From Sebastes aleutianus (Eukaryota > Chordata > Actinopteri > Perciformes > Sebastidae), in the NCBI GenBank assembly GCA_916700875.1, contig CAKAKS010000067.1:7436591-7500590 (forward strand): a stretch of DNA of 64,000 nucleotides, given 5' to 3'. Below the pieces are notes generated by a model. It was given only the letters and a program-made list of their open reading frames with translations. It ran no database searches and was not told where the DNA came from. Below are positions 27,201-33,946 of the stretch, one piece after another (within the stretch, counting starts at the first letter, position 1; each line of letters opens with the position of its first letter). The position numbers and the translations under genes were made by a program.

Positions 27201-28201
27201 TTGTGACGTAATATTACATGAATGTCAGTGGTAATATCCTACATATTTGTGAATTTTAGTTACAGAGCACCGGAACAACAAACACCAACACATTACCGAA
27301 AGTATGATAATAATGCACTTCCCGTGCCTAGTCTGTAAATACGTATGTAGCCTATAGATATAGATATATATTAATGTTGCTAAAGCCTATGAAGAAAATA
27401 CAGTTGTATGCTGTATGTACAGCATACAGTAGTGCACAGAAGCCTTTTCCATAAAGCCCTCGTGTCTGCCTGTCTATTCACATGAGGAGTGCGGAGACCC
27501 CGCGGATCCAAGTGGGACGTCAGTTGAGTAGGCGGTCCTTTATGTGGCCCAGGACACATTCACGTACACACTGCTAAAAGAATGTGGCCATATGTGGCCT
27601 AGATCACCTCTGAATGTGGTCTGAATTATCGGATCTCAATGCGTCCTCAATGCGTCTTTGGTGTATTCACACCTGTACTTAGAACTTTCCACTTGTGATC
27701 CAATCACTGAGGACGCATGTTAATGCCAGGTCTGAACAGGGCCATAGATGACTGGCCTAGGCCGGACTTACAGTGTCTGCAGGTCGTTGAGGCACCAGAG
27801 GAGTTGGTTTCTCTAGTTTTTCTGGGTCATTTCTTTTTACCTGTAAAGAATCACCCTGAAGTCATATTCTTAAACAAACTACTGATGTTACAGCACATAC
27901 ACTTCAGCAAACACATGATTAACTTTGTCACATAGCTAATCAAAGCTTTGGGTTTCTTACGGTACCTCTGCAGGCTTTGGGGGAGGCTTCGGCTGTGAAC
28001 AGAGAAGAAAACATGTGTTTGTATTGTATATATGATACATTAGGTTTGATTTTGGTGAATTTTTTTTATACATTGTACAATCAGTATTGGAGAGTATTCA
28101 GACTGTGTTGTGTATTAGTTCAGTGTTTTTGTGTTGGATGTACATGTTCTCACCGGCTTTGGTTTCTTTTTGACTTCTGGCTTCACCATACACGCCTCCA
28201 T
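776..28201 (-). CDS. APL-2: tandem paralogue of APL-1 (44 coding exons in window, 3' end beyond left edge)
   Basis: Forty-four phase-compatible exons total 2801 nt, about 933 residues, open from ATG 28201 to the left edge. Residues 1-101 are Lys/Pro-rich with two class II SH3-ligand-like motifs (PLVPQR, PVVPPR). Residues 102-254 are mixed acidic and A-like exons. Residues 255-811 are the main A/B array. Residues 812-836 are very basic (RRRRTIKRKKR), 858-903 acidic, and 904-934 carry LMEWW plus a 52-nt exon. The last two exons match the APL-1 exons that directly precede its APOL exon in sequence and phase, so an APOL-domain exon is expected beyond base 1. That is inference, because it is not in this window. 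The gene is incomplete here because the window ends, not because it is broken. Confidence 0.83.
945..990 (+). repeat. (GT)n/(TGAG)n microsatellite
   Basis: A GT run passes into about nine TGAG units, right next to a MITE end. Confidence 0.9.
999..1961. mobile_element. MITE with CTGAGGCCTGTACTACGAAG ends
   Basis: Near-perfect terminal inverted repeats of about 21 bases, with extra internal CTACGAAGC copies. It fills most of the intron between APL-2 exons 43 and 44. Confidence 0.75.
2020..2059 (-). CDS. APL-2 exon 43, LMEWW segment (res 904-917)
   Basis: 40 nt, ESDELMEWWNTVK plus one base; counterpart of APL-1 exon 34. Confidence 0.82.
2109..2550. mobile_element. MITE with CCCTGTCTCCTA ends
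   Basis: Inverted ends CCCTGTCTCCTA and TAGGAGACAGGG enclose about 440 bases of non-coding sequence. Confidence 0.65.
2698..3030. mobile_element. AACGATTAATC-type MITE fragment
   Basis: Short inverted GATTAATC blocks at both sides. Related scraps occur near 13330-13440, 29270-29410 and 54030-54270. Confidence 0.45.
3200..3274 (-). CDS. APL-2 exon 42, acidic (res 879-903)
   Basis: 75 nt, ESTVEVQPVEMAAYPTEETP; donor gtgtgt. Confidence 0.74.
3585..3647 (-). CDS. APL-2 exon 41, acidic (res 858-878)
   Basis: 63 nt, GSEKLPLIEEAVELQELNPA. Confidence 0.76.
3786..3848 (-). CDS. APL-2 exon 40 (res 837-857)
   Basis: 63 nt, VVSFRVKKTLPKIPKLNLTS; basic and hydrophobic. Confidence 0.76.
4076..4150 (-). 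CDS. APL-2 exon 39, very basic segment (res 812-836)
   Basis: 75 nt, opens EGEDMVAPEGGGG and ends LRRRRTIKRKKR, which looks like a nuclear localisation or acidic-lipid-binding cluster. Confidence 0.78.
4244..4972. mobile_element. hAT-like MITE, family 1 (full copy)
   Basis: Ends TAGGGCTGTCAA and TTGACAGCCCTA, with a perfect 8-base target duplication GTATTTAT on both sides; 8 bases is the hAT signature. Confidence 0.8.
5777..5833 (-). CDS. APL-2 exon 38, last A module (res 793-811)
   Basis: 57 nt, EKKGGFAGLFRRTPKAEQQ. Confidence 0.83.
5930..6001 (-). CDS. APL-2 exon 37, B module (res 769-792)
   Basis: 72 nt, ARGELSTSNDNLSEATSATK. A second B in a row; no A lies between it and exon 36. Confidence 0.83.
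6072..6562 (+). repeat. dispersed teleost repeat, family 2 (partial)
   Basis: Shares the blocks TCTAGTGGTGTGGTTGCAGA and TAACACTACTTTAGGAGCAA with copies near 18.7, 25.5 and 49.5 kb. It occupies the place where an A module is missing between APL-2 exons 36 and 37. Confidence 0.7.
6910..6972 (-). CDS. APL-2 exon 36, B module (res 748-768)
   Basis: 63 nt, PLNDMKELSASCDSLTDIAE. Confidence 0.83.
7153..7224 (-). CDS. APL-2 exon 35, A module (res 724-747)
   Basis: 72 nt, EKSGGLAGIFKKSPKPAPRS. Confidence 0.84.
7320..7385 (-). CDS. APL-2 exon 34, B module (res 702-723)
   Basis: 66 nt, EDKKLSASCENLLEANASK. Confidence 0.83.
7472..7537 (-). CDS. APL-2 exon 33, A module (res 680-701)
   Basis: 66 nt, EKNIFSGMFKKPKTAEWTAT. 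Confidence 0.83.
7787..7852 (-). CDS. APL-2 exon 32, B module (res 658-679)
   Basis: 66 nt, DQKELSASNDNLFENSNTK. The 1.7-kb intron before it holds a MITE containing a solo LTR. Confidence 0.84.
8060..8290 (+). repeat. imperfect tandem duplication (about 110 bases)
   Basis: ACAGAAACCAATATTT and AAGTGGGC(G/A)CTTAGGCCA each occur twice. Confidence 0.55.
8474..9540. mobile_element. PIF/Harbinger-like MITE with nested LTR
   Basis: Ends AGGCCCCGACACACCAAGC and GCTTGGTGTGTCTGGGCCT are flanked by TTA on each side, the usual 3-base PIF/Harbinger target. Precise borders are uncertain by a base or two. Confidence 0.7.
9025..9415 (+). mobile_element. solo LTR
   Basis: 391 bases beginning TGTGATGGAATTTTC and ending GAAATTCCATCACA, with a 5-base duplication CTAAC on both sides (9020-9024, 9416-9420) and an internal AATAAA. 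No gag or pol sequence remains, as expected for a solo LTR left by recombination. Confidence 0.75.
9563..9634 (-). CDS. APL-2 exon 31, A module (res 634-657)
   Basis: 72 nt, EKGGLFSGLKKKTPKASRDE. Confidence 0.84.
9885..10345 (+). repeat. AGTAAAAGTA-rich dispersed repeat
   Basis: Many CAAGTAAAAGTA-like words and a TACTTGAGTAAATGTACTTAG end. Further copies lie at 29430-29590, 55610-57210 and 58550-59262. Confidence 0.6.
10548..10613 (-). CDS. APL-2 exon 30, fused A/B module (res 612-633)
   Basis: 66 nt, EKKGGLAGIFKRSASIDNLF. It starts as A and ends as B within one exon. Confidence 0.82.
11067..11138 (-). CDS. APL-2 exon 29, B module (res 588-611)
   Basis: 72 nt, NTEKRLSGSCENLSDTTVPK. Confidence 0.83.
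11230..11298 (-). CDS. APL-2 exon 28, A module (res 565-587)
   Basis: 69 nt, EKNIFSNMFKKPQKPAEDAA. The GG pair is replaced by a single Asn, as in exon 33. Confidence 0.84.
11379..11444 (-). CDS. APL-2 exon 27, B module (res 543-564)
   Basis: 66 nt, TQKELSASNEDLSKNNTTK. Confidence 0.84.
11535..11609 (-). CDS. APL-2 exon 26, A module (res 518-542)
   Basis: 75 nt, EKGGGLFSGLLKKTPKASGE; one extra Gly. Confidence 0.84.
11726..11785 (-). CDS. APL-2 exon 25, B module (res 498-517)
   Basis: 60 nt, DESPDSDLSTSTENLSENKQ. Confidence 0.83.
12280..12351 (-). CDS. APL-2 exon 24, A module (res 474-497)
   Basis: 72 nt, EKGGIFSGIFKKPPKPAEAT. Confidence 0.85.
12456..12512 (-). CDS. APL-2 exon 23, B module (res 455-473)
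   Basis: 57 nt, ETQSQDDELSGSREALNTK. Confidence 0.82.
12870..12941 (-). CDS. APL-2 exon 22, A module (res 431-454)
   Basis: 72 nt, EKGGAFSGMFKKSTRLTDSP. Confidence 0.84.
13501..13569 (-). CDS. APL-2 exon 21, B module (res 408-430)
   Basis: 69 nt, AQKDLSASNDSLSEVANTK. Confidence 0.84.
14613..14669 (-). CDS. APL-2 exon 20, A module (res 389-407)
   Basis: 57 nt, EKGGWFGGLHKKTPKTTGE. Trp at the first aromatic position is unusual. Confidence 0.82.
14882..14941 (-). CDS. APL-2 exon 19, B module (res 369-388)
   Basis: 60 nt, GAESSPSELSASTDNLLENK. Confidence 0.83.
15321..15886. mobile_element. hAT-like MITE with TAGGGATGT ends
   Basis: Inverted ends TAGGGATGT and ACATCCCTA. Flanking GAATCAAG and GATTCAAG form an 8-base duplication with one mismatch. 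Confidence 0.7.
15932..16003 (-). CDS. APL-2 exon 18, A module (res 345-368)
   Basis: 72 nt, EKGGVFSGMFKKSPKLSRAT. Confidence 0.85.
16547..16612 (-). CDS. APL-2 exon 17, B module (res 323-344)
   Basis: 66 nt, DKQSQQTGPADSNELSENNT. The ELSAS core has degenerated. Confidence 0.78.
17299..17364 (-). CDS. APL-2 exon 16, A module (res 301-322)
   Basis: 66 nt, EKGGIFSGMFKKKPTEAAQ; donor gtgatg. Confidence 0.82.
17513..17581 (-). CDS. APL-2 exon 15, B module (res 278-300)
   Basis: 69 nt, AHSELSASNDSLSENSDNK; the most consensus-like B core. Confidence 0.84.
17690..17758 (-). CDS. APL-2 exon 14, A module (res 255-277)
   Basis: 69 nt, EKGNFFSGILKKSNKPTDE. Confidence 0.82.
18301..18351 (-). CDS. APL-2 exon 13, acidic (res 238-254)
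   Basis: 51 nt, LSKADSDPEDAEEAEDK. Short intron (75 nt) to exon 12. Confidence 0.76.
18427..18498 (-). CDS. APL-2 exon 12, A-like (res 214-237)
   Basis: 72 nt, DIGGLIAGMFRKTPKEKSSS. Confidence 0.8.
18734..20380 (+). repeat. dispersed teleost repeat, family 2, split by insertion
   Basis: Its two halves (18734-18832 and 20107-20380) line up with the uninterrupted copy at 49.5 kb once the nested element is removed. Confidence 0.7.
18833..20106. mobile_element. PIF/Harbinger-like element nested in family 2 repeat
   Basis: 1274 bases with ends GGGTGCATCCCAAAGCT and AGCTTTGGGATGCACCC, flanked by TAA on each side. No long open frame, so non-autonomous. Confidence 0.75.
20496..20600 (-). CDS. APL-2 exon 11, acidic/Lys-rich (res 179-213)
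   Basis: 105 nt, the longest mini-exon. ASRDPSPDPSAEEAGSEKEQ, then a Lys/Glu-rich end. Confidence 0.76.
21095..21185 (-). repeat. decayed tRNA-SINE tail
   Basis: Reverse match to the 3' body of the SINE at 40.9 kb (GCAGCAAAGGTCCCAGGCTGG region); the promoter end is missing. Confidence 0.4.
21226..21258 (+). repeat. (TA)n microsatellite
   Basis: About 16 TA units. Confidence 0.9.
21271..21850. repeat. probable dispersed repeat
   Basis: Non-coding block with repeat-like features (GTGGACGTAGTCACCGTGAC near the start, CCCCCTGCTGGCTG near the end). Identity not established. Confidence 0.35.
22325..22375 (-). CDS. APL-2 exon 10, A-like (res 162-178)
   Basis: 51 nt, GGLKGVMKGLQIKSSPK. Confidence 0.74.
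22458..22482 (+). repeat. (CA)n microsatellite at exon 9 donor
   Basis: About ten CA units end two bases from the APL-2 exon 9 donor dinucleotide. Confidence 0.85.
22485..22556 (-). CDS. APL-2 exon 9 (res 138-161)
   Basis: 72 nt, opens SYVVHDKEEKTDDVAAKQ, ends APGSKP. A (CA)n run abuts the donor side, and a decayed copy lies at 22921-22975. Confidence 0.75.
22795..22890 (+). repeat. 23-base tandem repeat
   Basis: About four copies of the unit ACACCTACTGTATGTCTGAA plus TAC, with A/C variation. Confidence 0.8.
22921..22975 (-). pseudogene. relic of APL-2 exon 9
   Basis: Still reads KTDNASVKQVPGSKQ before gtgtgt, matching the end of exon 9 (KTDDVAAKQAPGSKP), with a CA-rich tract beside both. 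The upstream half has decayed into a T run and there is no usable acceptor. Confidence 0.65.
23966..24031 (-). CDS. APL-2 exon 8, A-like (res 116-137)
   Basis: 66 nt, SDQPVLTGLFRRSQKEKTPT; LTGLFRRS parallels FSGLFKKS. Confidence 0.76.
24127..24168 (-). CDS. APL-2 exon 7 (res 102-115)
   Basis: 42 nt, SQSEDAKNEAEIKK; acidic then basic, like a short B-type linker. Confidence 0.72.
24255..24311 (-). CDS. APL-2 exon 6 (res 83-101)
   Basis: 57 nt, ELNTTRYSQRRREQAEDAQ. Confidence 0.75.
24616..24669 (-). CDS. APL-2 exon 5, SH3-ligand-like (res 65-82)
   Basis: 54 nt, ANGNLMQTPVVPPRPKEK; counterpart of APL-1 exon 25. Confidence 0.78.
24776..25720 (-). repeat. dispersed teleost repeat, family 2, reverse, split by hAT MITE
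   Basis: Carries the family blocks in reverse (TTGCTCCTAAAGTAGTGTTA). The 480-base insert at 24842-25321 divides it. Confidence 0.65.
24842..25321. mobile_element. hAT-like MITE with TAGGGGTGTAAC end
   Basis: Ends TAGGGGTGTAAC and TTACACCCCT. Flanks ATAACTAT and ATAATTAT form an 8-base duplication with one mismatch. Confidence 0.7.
25769..25791 (+). repeat. (TA)n microsatellite
   Basis: Short TA run next to the family 2 repeat. Confidence 0.85.
25980..26340. other. APL-2 intron segment without recognised gene
   Basis: Higher GC than its flanks and repeat-like, but no terminal repeats or long frame were found. Confidence 0.3.
26518..26565 (-). CDS. APL-2 exon 4 (res 49-64)
   Basis: 48 nt, ELGQTQYRMKRAANNE; resembles exon 6 (ELxxTxY). 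Confidence 0.7.
27074..27743. mobile_element. MITE with GTTCAGACCTGGCATTAACA ends
   Basis: Long inverted ends: GTTCAGACCTGGCATTAACA at the left and TGTTAATGCCAGGTCTGAAC at the right. It ends 29 bases short of APL-2 exon 3. Confidence 0.75.
27772..27840 (-). CDS. APL-2 exon 3, SH3-ligand-like (res 26-48)
   Basis: 69 nt, contains EKPTPLVPQRPADT with a class II PxxPxR pattern. A MITE-like repeat ends 29 bases beyond its donor side. Confidence 0.75.
27966..27992 (-). CDS. APL-2 exon 2, proline-rich (res 17-25)
   Basis: 27 nt, PKPPPKPAE. The downstream gtaag cannot be the donor because it would create a stop with exon 3; GAG|gtacc keeps the frame. Confidence 0.65.
28154..28201 (-). CDS. APL-2 exon 1, start (res 1-16)
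   Basis: 48 coding nt after a five-base leader, MEACMVKPEVKKKPKP. It is the first ATG after a cag acceptor and opens the frame of all later exons. Confidence 0.72.
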
Positions 28202-28325
28202 CCTTTCTGTAAGAGCGACACAGAGAAATGAAGTGTAAGGAATAATCACAGGTTTGTGCTTGTTTGTGATTTCCACTTTTAAATGCCAACTGGGCCAAAT
28301 GGAAGTAAGAGACAAACACTCTCAC

Positions 28326-28352
28326 CAACTTCAAAACATGCCTTGTGACATG
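28326..28352 (-). other. APL-2 candidate 5' UTR exon 2 with short uORF
   Basis: 27 nt between a gttacag acceptor and a gtgaga donor. It holds a six-codon upstream reading frame (MSQGMF, stop). Its use is unproven. Confidence 0.35.
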
Positions 28353-29611
28353 CTGTAACAAGAAAAGTACAGATGTAATTAATAACATTAATAATGCCTG
28401 TATTCCACTTAGGCCAGGTGCTGTGAACCAATTCCATACTACTAATAACAGTATATATACTATTTAGTAATTGCAAGAGTATACATTTTTTCCAGCAAAT
28501 ATTATGAGTTTCAGATCAACTTCTACCTTTTCTGAAATGGATAAATAAATGGATAGGAAAATGAATGAATAATGGATGGTGTTATATTGTCAATGCACAG
28601 TATTTTTAACCCTCACATTATCAACTCTGTAATCACACAACCATTTTGAACACTCCTATGTCTTCAACATGGGAATCTTTTCCATCTTTACCATCCATCC
28701 ATTATAAGGTGAATGCAGAATAAAGCTTGTTTTTCATTTTCCAAGATCTTTCTTGAGCTCTATTACCACCATCCACAATTAGCTGTAATGTTTTGCAGCT
28801 GGCAGCAGCTCCTCTATGTCTTTAGTGCGTTGCATATCGAGACATTAGTGTGCCTCAAAAAAATCTCGCATGTTTTAGTGTGCAACCTGATTTTTTTTTA
28901 ATACACTGAATTTTGACCCCCATTTAGGGTGAATTAATGAATTACAGAAACTTCCTAAAATCAGTATGTAATATAGAATTGGGATACTATTGTGCATTCT
29001 GGCTCACTGGGGCACTTAAATGCAACGGAGCGATCAATAGTGTTATTAGTAACAACTGTGATTTTCCTACTGTTTCAAGTCAAAATGTCTGCTGTTTGTA
29101 CTGAGAGGCTTTTATGTTTAAATATGTAGAAATGCAGGTCAGTTGCTAATTTAGCTTTATTATCAAGCAAAACGCAGAAGTTATTGTCTCACAAAACTCC
29201 ATTGTCAGTCAAAACACATAAAAGTGGCATATTGTTGCACTGGCTCATATGTTCCTTACATGATATATTTGACTTTTGAACTTCTGGTTAGACGAAACAA
29301 TACATTTAAATACGTCATCTTGTGCTTTGAGACAGTTTTTGCACAATTTTAATTATTTTTTACATCAAATTACTTATAATATTTAATCGAGAAAATTTCT
29401 GCCCTACATACCACAAATCAAAAAAAGTAAAATACTGCATTCAAAAGTACTCAAAAGTACTCCAGTATCAGAAGTGTAATGTACTTGCACCATATTTATA
29501 AGCACATCATGTTTTCTTGCAAAAAACTGTGCCTGTAAAGTAACTATTATGAGCAGTATGTACAGCGAAAAGTAATGGAGTATAAGGAAGCACAAAAAAG
29601 TACCCCTAAAC

Positions 29612-30505
29612 CAGGGGTCAGCAACCTTTACTATCAAAAGAGCCATTTTAGGCAAAAAAAACCAAAAAGAAATCTGTCTGGAGCCGCAAAACATTTGATC
29701 ATTGTGATGAAGGTAACACAGTTTATAGTCTAAGTATATAGTATATAAGTCTAATGCAGTGAGGGCCAAAGAGCAAATGTACGACGGAGTATTAGGGCCA
29801 CATTGAGGAAAAAAAAATCGGAGATTTCGAGAATAAAAGTCGTAATATTACGAGAATAATGTCATAAATTTACGAGAAAAAAAAAATAACACGTAAAATT
29901 ACTACTTTATAATATTACGACTTTTTTCTCGTAAACCTATGTCTTTATTCTTGAAAAACTTTATTCTCGTAAACTTTATTCTCGTAAACCTATAACTTTA
30001 TTCTTGTAAACCTATGACTTTATTCTCGTAAACTTTATTCTCGTAAACCTATAACTTTATTCTCATAAACCTATAACTTTATTCTCGTAAACCTATAACT
30101 TTATTCTCGTAAACCTATGACTTTATTCTCGTAAACCTATGACTTTATTCTCGTAAACTTTATTCTCGTAAACCTGACTTTATTCTCGTAAACTTTATTC
30201 TCATAAACCTATAACTTTATTCTCGTAAACCTATAACTTTATTCTTGTAAACCTATGACTTTATTCTCGTAAACCTATAACCTTATTCTTGTAAACCTAT
30301 GACTTAATCCTCGAAATCTCATATTTATTTATTTTCCTCAATGTGGCCCTAATACTCCGTCGTACCATTGTACCATAGACCTACAACAATGATAAATAAA
30401 AATGAAACTTTAAACAAAAGAACAGTTATTCATTTCCATGTTTATAAATCCAGAGGGAGCCACTGGAGAGGAGCTGAAGAGCCTCAGGTTGCTTAGAGAC
30501 CCCTG
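29612..30505. mobile_element. hAT-like element with CAGGGGTCAGCAACC end
   Basis: Left end CAGGGGTCAGCAACC, right end GGTTGCTTAGAGACCCCTG. Flanks CCCTAAAC and ACCTGAAC may be a worn 8-base duplication. Most of the interior is another element. Confidence 0.6.
29779..30365. mobile_element. foldback-type element with internal minisatellite
   Basis: Perfect inverted ends of about 30 bases (GTACGACGGAGTATTAGGGC at the left). The interior is a tandem array of TTATTCTCGTAAACCTATAA-like units. It lies inside the hAT-like element. Confidence 0.75.
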
Positions 30506-30884
30506 ACCTGAACTAAACTTAACCCTTGAGTATAGTTTAAGTTACTTTGTTATTAGCCAACATAGAAAAACTAGAGCAGCAAAAGTCTACTGATTAATTG
30601 AAGTATTAATACAGGAGGAAACAGGCTCCATGTTGCAGTTGTCACTTACTGTATGATCATTTGGAGAAGTAACTACTACAGTACTCAGACTCAGACTCAG
30701 CTGCAGCGTTAGTCTCGTTAGTTGTTATTGGATGTTAACTAGCTTAACGACTGACAACCTTTAGCTAACGTTAGCTCAGTTAAAAACACGCTCGTCATTT
30801 AAACGGACGGTAAATAATAATATTATAAAAGTCTAAAGCGCTATAAATAATCAGGTTGATGTCAGACTGAGCGGTTTCACCTAC

Positions 30885-30960
30885 CGAGTATGTAGAAGAC
30901 GGTTGAGAGAAACTTCACATTTAGTTTTAACCAGATAATAACATCAGACAGACGGCTCCT
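30885..30960 (-). other. APL-2 candidate 5' UTR exon 1
   Basis: The stretch between the expected transcription start and the donor gtaggt. Non-coding; its start is estimated from the TATA position only. Confidence 0.35.
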
Positions 30961-30986
30961 TCACTGTCACCTCATTCCTCCAGGAG

Positions 30987-30992
30987 TTTATA
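30987..30992 (-). promoter_or_regulatory. candidate TATA box of APL-2
   Basis: TATAAA on the minus strand in the centre of the 16-base palindrome GGAGTTTATAAACTCC (30983-30998), about 100 bases before a gtaggt donor at 30884. It fits a first exon of roughly 30885-30960. Confidence 0.4.
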
Positions 30993-31076
30993 AACTCCAC
31001 CACACCCACACAGCAACATCTGCACGCATGAGGCGTTCACAAGCTCCTCCAAAAGATCCGACATTACAGCTCTTCA

Positions 31077-31663
31077 CCCAGCACACATGTGTATGTGGGG
31101 CCCATGTGGGTAGTAAATGGCCTGCAAAATGAGCCCTATGTGGGATTGTCCGTGGGTTCAATAATGGCCCCATGCCAATTACCCTTGTGGGTTTCATGCA
31201 GGAGTACACTGGGTGTTATATGGGCCTAATCTGGGCAACATAAACCAAAACCCATCTTGGTCCCAGCTTTAAGTTCTATGTGGGATCTACATGGGGACTC
31301 CATGGGCTGAAATATGGGTTGTAAGTGGGTTTGTCCACAGTTTCCATGTTGGTCCCATGCACTAATTTCCCAGTTTGTGACCCAACTAGGACCCACACGG
31401 GTAGCCCACATGGGGAGCCCATGTGGGACCAACTTAGTTGACCCAAGTGGGCCCCATTTGTGTTGCCCATTCTGAGCCCAAGCACTAATTTCCCATTAGT
31501 GACCCAACTAGGTCCCACATGGGGAGCCCACATGGGGAGCCCATGTGGGACCAACTTAGTTGATCCAAGTGGGCCCCAGATAAGATGCCCATTTTGGGCC
31601 ATACCCACTTGGTACCCAGGTACCCCCAGCATAACCCATGTGGGGCCCACATAACCATGTTGG
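31077..31663. mobile_element. CCCACATGGG-rich element upstream of APL-2
   Basis: Inverted ends around GTGGGGCCCATGTGGGT and ACCCATGTGGGGCCCAC. Inside, a unit of about 120 bases (31361-31480, 31481-31600) is duplicated and short CCCATGTGGG palindromes recur. Confidence 0.65.
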
Positions 31664-31669
31664 CTGGGC

Positions 31670-32880
31670 AGTCACAACCGACTCAAGAGCTTTGGTTTTT
31701 AGGCTACAATATAAATAGTGTCGGATTTATTTACATGATAATTATATATTGCTTAGTCATTCCCCACTTTTTTCACATTTTAACAAACAAATATTACTTT
31801 CTCACTCAAGAAAAGGTTTGATTACCGCACTTCAGTATTTGAAATTTTGCGTTTATTGAAAAATCTTATTAAAAACACTGGCGAAGCCCAGGTAGGTGTC
31901 ATGTAGAAAAAAAAATATTGTCATGTTATTATTATTACGCTTATTTAAATGTATTTATTTATTTTCCATTGCTTGTAAATTATGACAGTACAATTTACCC
32001 TGCACATTCATTTACGCAACATCATTTTTATATTGTATATATATATACACAAAATAAAAATGATGTTGCGGTTTTCATATATATATATATATAAAAAAAA
32101 CATATATATACATATATATAAATATTCTATTTTTTACAGATTTTTTTAGATGAATAACGCTCTATCCTATCTTATCTTATTGTATTATTTGGTTACATTT
32201 TAGATAATAATTCTGCTTAGATTAGGTTTTATACATAAAAAAATGGCTTAAGGTTTTATAAAATAGTGATATATTTGAGAAGTTGGGCCTATTATACGAA
32301 ATGAAAACAGGGAGTTTTAAAAAAATTTTTATTTAATACTCAAATTTAGATAGCAAAAAAAAGGTATCATTCTAGTTTCAGAAACAAAAACATGGGTATG
32401 GTATAGATACATTTTGAATAACCAGCCATAATAACATTTCATCTGGAAATATGTCAAACTACACAAGCATTGCATCCGAAAAAAAAGCATTTGCAATGTG
32501 ACTTTAAAGACAAGTGTGCGAAAATGCAAAACAATAATAATATGCATATCACTGTCAGCATCCTCTTCACCTTCACATCTCAACTACTCATGTACACTCC
32601 ACCTGTAGCTCATGTTGTGTCGCAAGAGTACAGTAGGCCTATTTACCGCCGCATGAAGTAATCCACATATTTCCGACACCACCCAAAGGCAACATCCCTT
32701 ACAGGTCAAACCAAGCATCTTAAACAAACCAAAACACGCCCTGAGAGCTTCTGTGCCACAAATCCTCACTGTGAAATCACCTGTCGGATAATAAGGTGAC
32801 TTCCTGTCACACAAAAAGAGCTCAGTCACAGAATCTCCACCTGATAACTGATCCAAAGATGAAAGGCTGCATCAAAAGCA
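31670..32880. other. intergenic, AT-rich
   Basis: TA-rich runs near 32030-32120. No exon with flanking signals and module similarity is seen. Confidence 0.4.
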
Positions 32881-32892
32881 TCTTACATCTTA

Positions 32893-33139
32893 CCTGTTTC
32901 AGTCGGAGAAGATGCGAGATCTGAAACCTTTGTGTTCTCTCTGGCTCTGTGATGGCTGTCGACTCACCTGGGAGTGGGGCGTGGCCAGTTTGAGCTCTAC
33001 CTGTATGTGTGCGAGTGGAAAAAAACGCGTCTCCCAGCCGGTGTGACTCTGACTCATCGGTTTCACAGGTGTCAACAACATGGGAAGAAAAACCTAAACG
33101 TGAGGGTCCAAAAATAGAAAACTTAAATGGAGTAATCAT
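32893..33139 (-). other. possible alternative upstream exon of APL-2
   Basis: An open frame of about 80 codons runs into a good donor (CAG|gtaaga at 32892). Joined to the exon that holds the APL-2 start it meets a stop, so at best it is untranslated leader. Speculative. Confidence 0.2.
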
Positions 33140-33234
33140 CTTAGCAGGAGTCTGAACACCGAGTTTGACAATATTTTATTTTATTTTTTAAATTGTTCAT
33201 TATTTATTGTGTTAATTTAATTGTTTATTTTTTT

Positions 33235-33545
33235 ATATCTGTTTATATTTTCTGAAATATTATCTATCATTCTGCATTCAGAAAGTATTCATTGTTTTTT
33301 GCTCTGATGTGCATTGTTAGCTGTGAGAACTTATATAAACAGGTGTGTGTCATGTCCAATCAACTGAATTGACCACAGGTGAACTCCGATCAAGGTGTAG
33401 AAACATCTTAAAGATGATCAAGAGAAATGGGACGCACCTGAGCTGAATTTCAAGTGCTGTAGGGTCTGAATACTTATGTCAATGTGATAATACATTTTTT
33501 TCCTTTTATTAAATTTGTAAAAAAAACTCATTTGAAAATTCTCTT
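33235..33545. mobile_element. Tc1/mariner-like remnant
   Basis: TCCAATCAACTGAATTGACC, ACAGGTGAACTCCGATCAAG and GGGTCTGAATACTTATGT match the terminal region typical of fish Tc1-like elements. No transposase remains. Confidence 0.6.
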
Positions 33546-33796
33546 TGTCATTGTCAAAAAAAATCACTCCCTTTATAAGTGACACTTCAGTCCTTGAGAT
33601 TTATCTGGTAAAATTTGTAGTGTATTATTATTATTACAGGGTTATAGATATTTTTATCTGATCACCTATCAATAACACTCCCTGGTGTGCAATCATTTTG
33701 TAGTAATTGGTAACTTAAAACACTTCAATTTAAAGAGCAACTTAACATCAGATGAAGATCTTGATTTTTTTCGGACCTCCAGTAGTTCATCTTCTC

Positions 33797-33946
33797 GCCC
33801 TGCTTCAGTGACGTAGAAGTGTACTCCAGTGTGTGGTCAGTACGCTGTGACATCACCGTTGGGTGTGGTTACGCCCTGCTGCAGTGATGTAGAAGTGTAC
33901 TCCAGGGTGTTATCAGTACGCTGTGACATCAACGTTGGGTGTGGTT
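33797..33946 (+). repeat. two-copy tandem repeat (about 75 bases)
   Basis: GTAGAAGTGTACTCCAG, TCAGTACGCTGTGACATCA and CGTTGGGTGTGGTTAC occur in both copies. Confidence 0.75.

Noticed and set aside
29404..29769. minus-strand frame of 121 codons
   Set aside because: Low-complexity, crosses repeat borders, and has no splice sites that join APL-2.
29870..30330. CRISPR-like array
   Set aside because: Units abut without unique spacers and lie within inverted ends in a vertebrate genome; it is a minisatellite.
31276..31650. minus-strand frame of 124 codons
   Set aside because: Pure translation of the CCCACATGGG repeat.
32822..33139. coding first exon for APL-2
   Set aside because: Joining its good donor to the exon carrying the APL-2 start gives a stop, so coding use is not supported.
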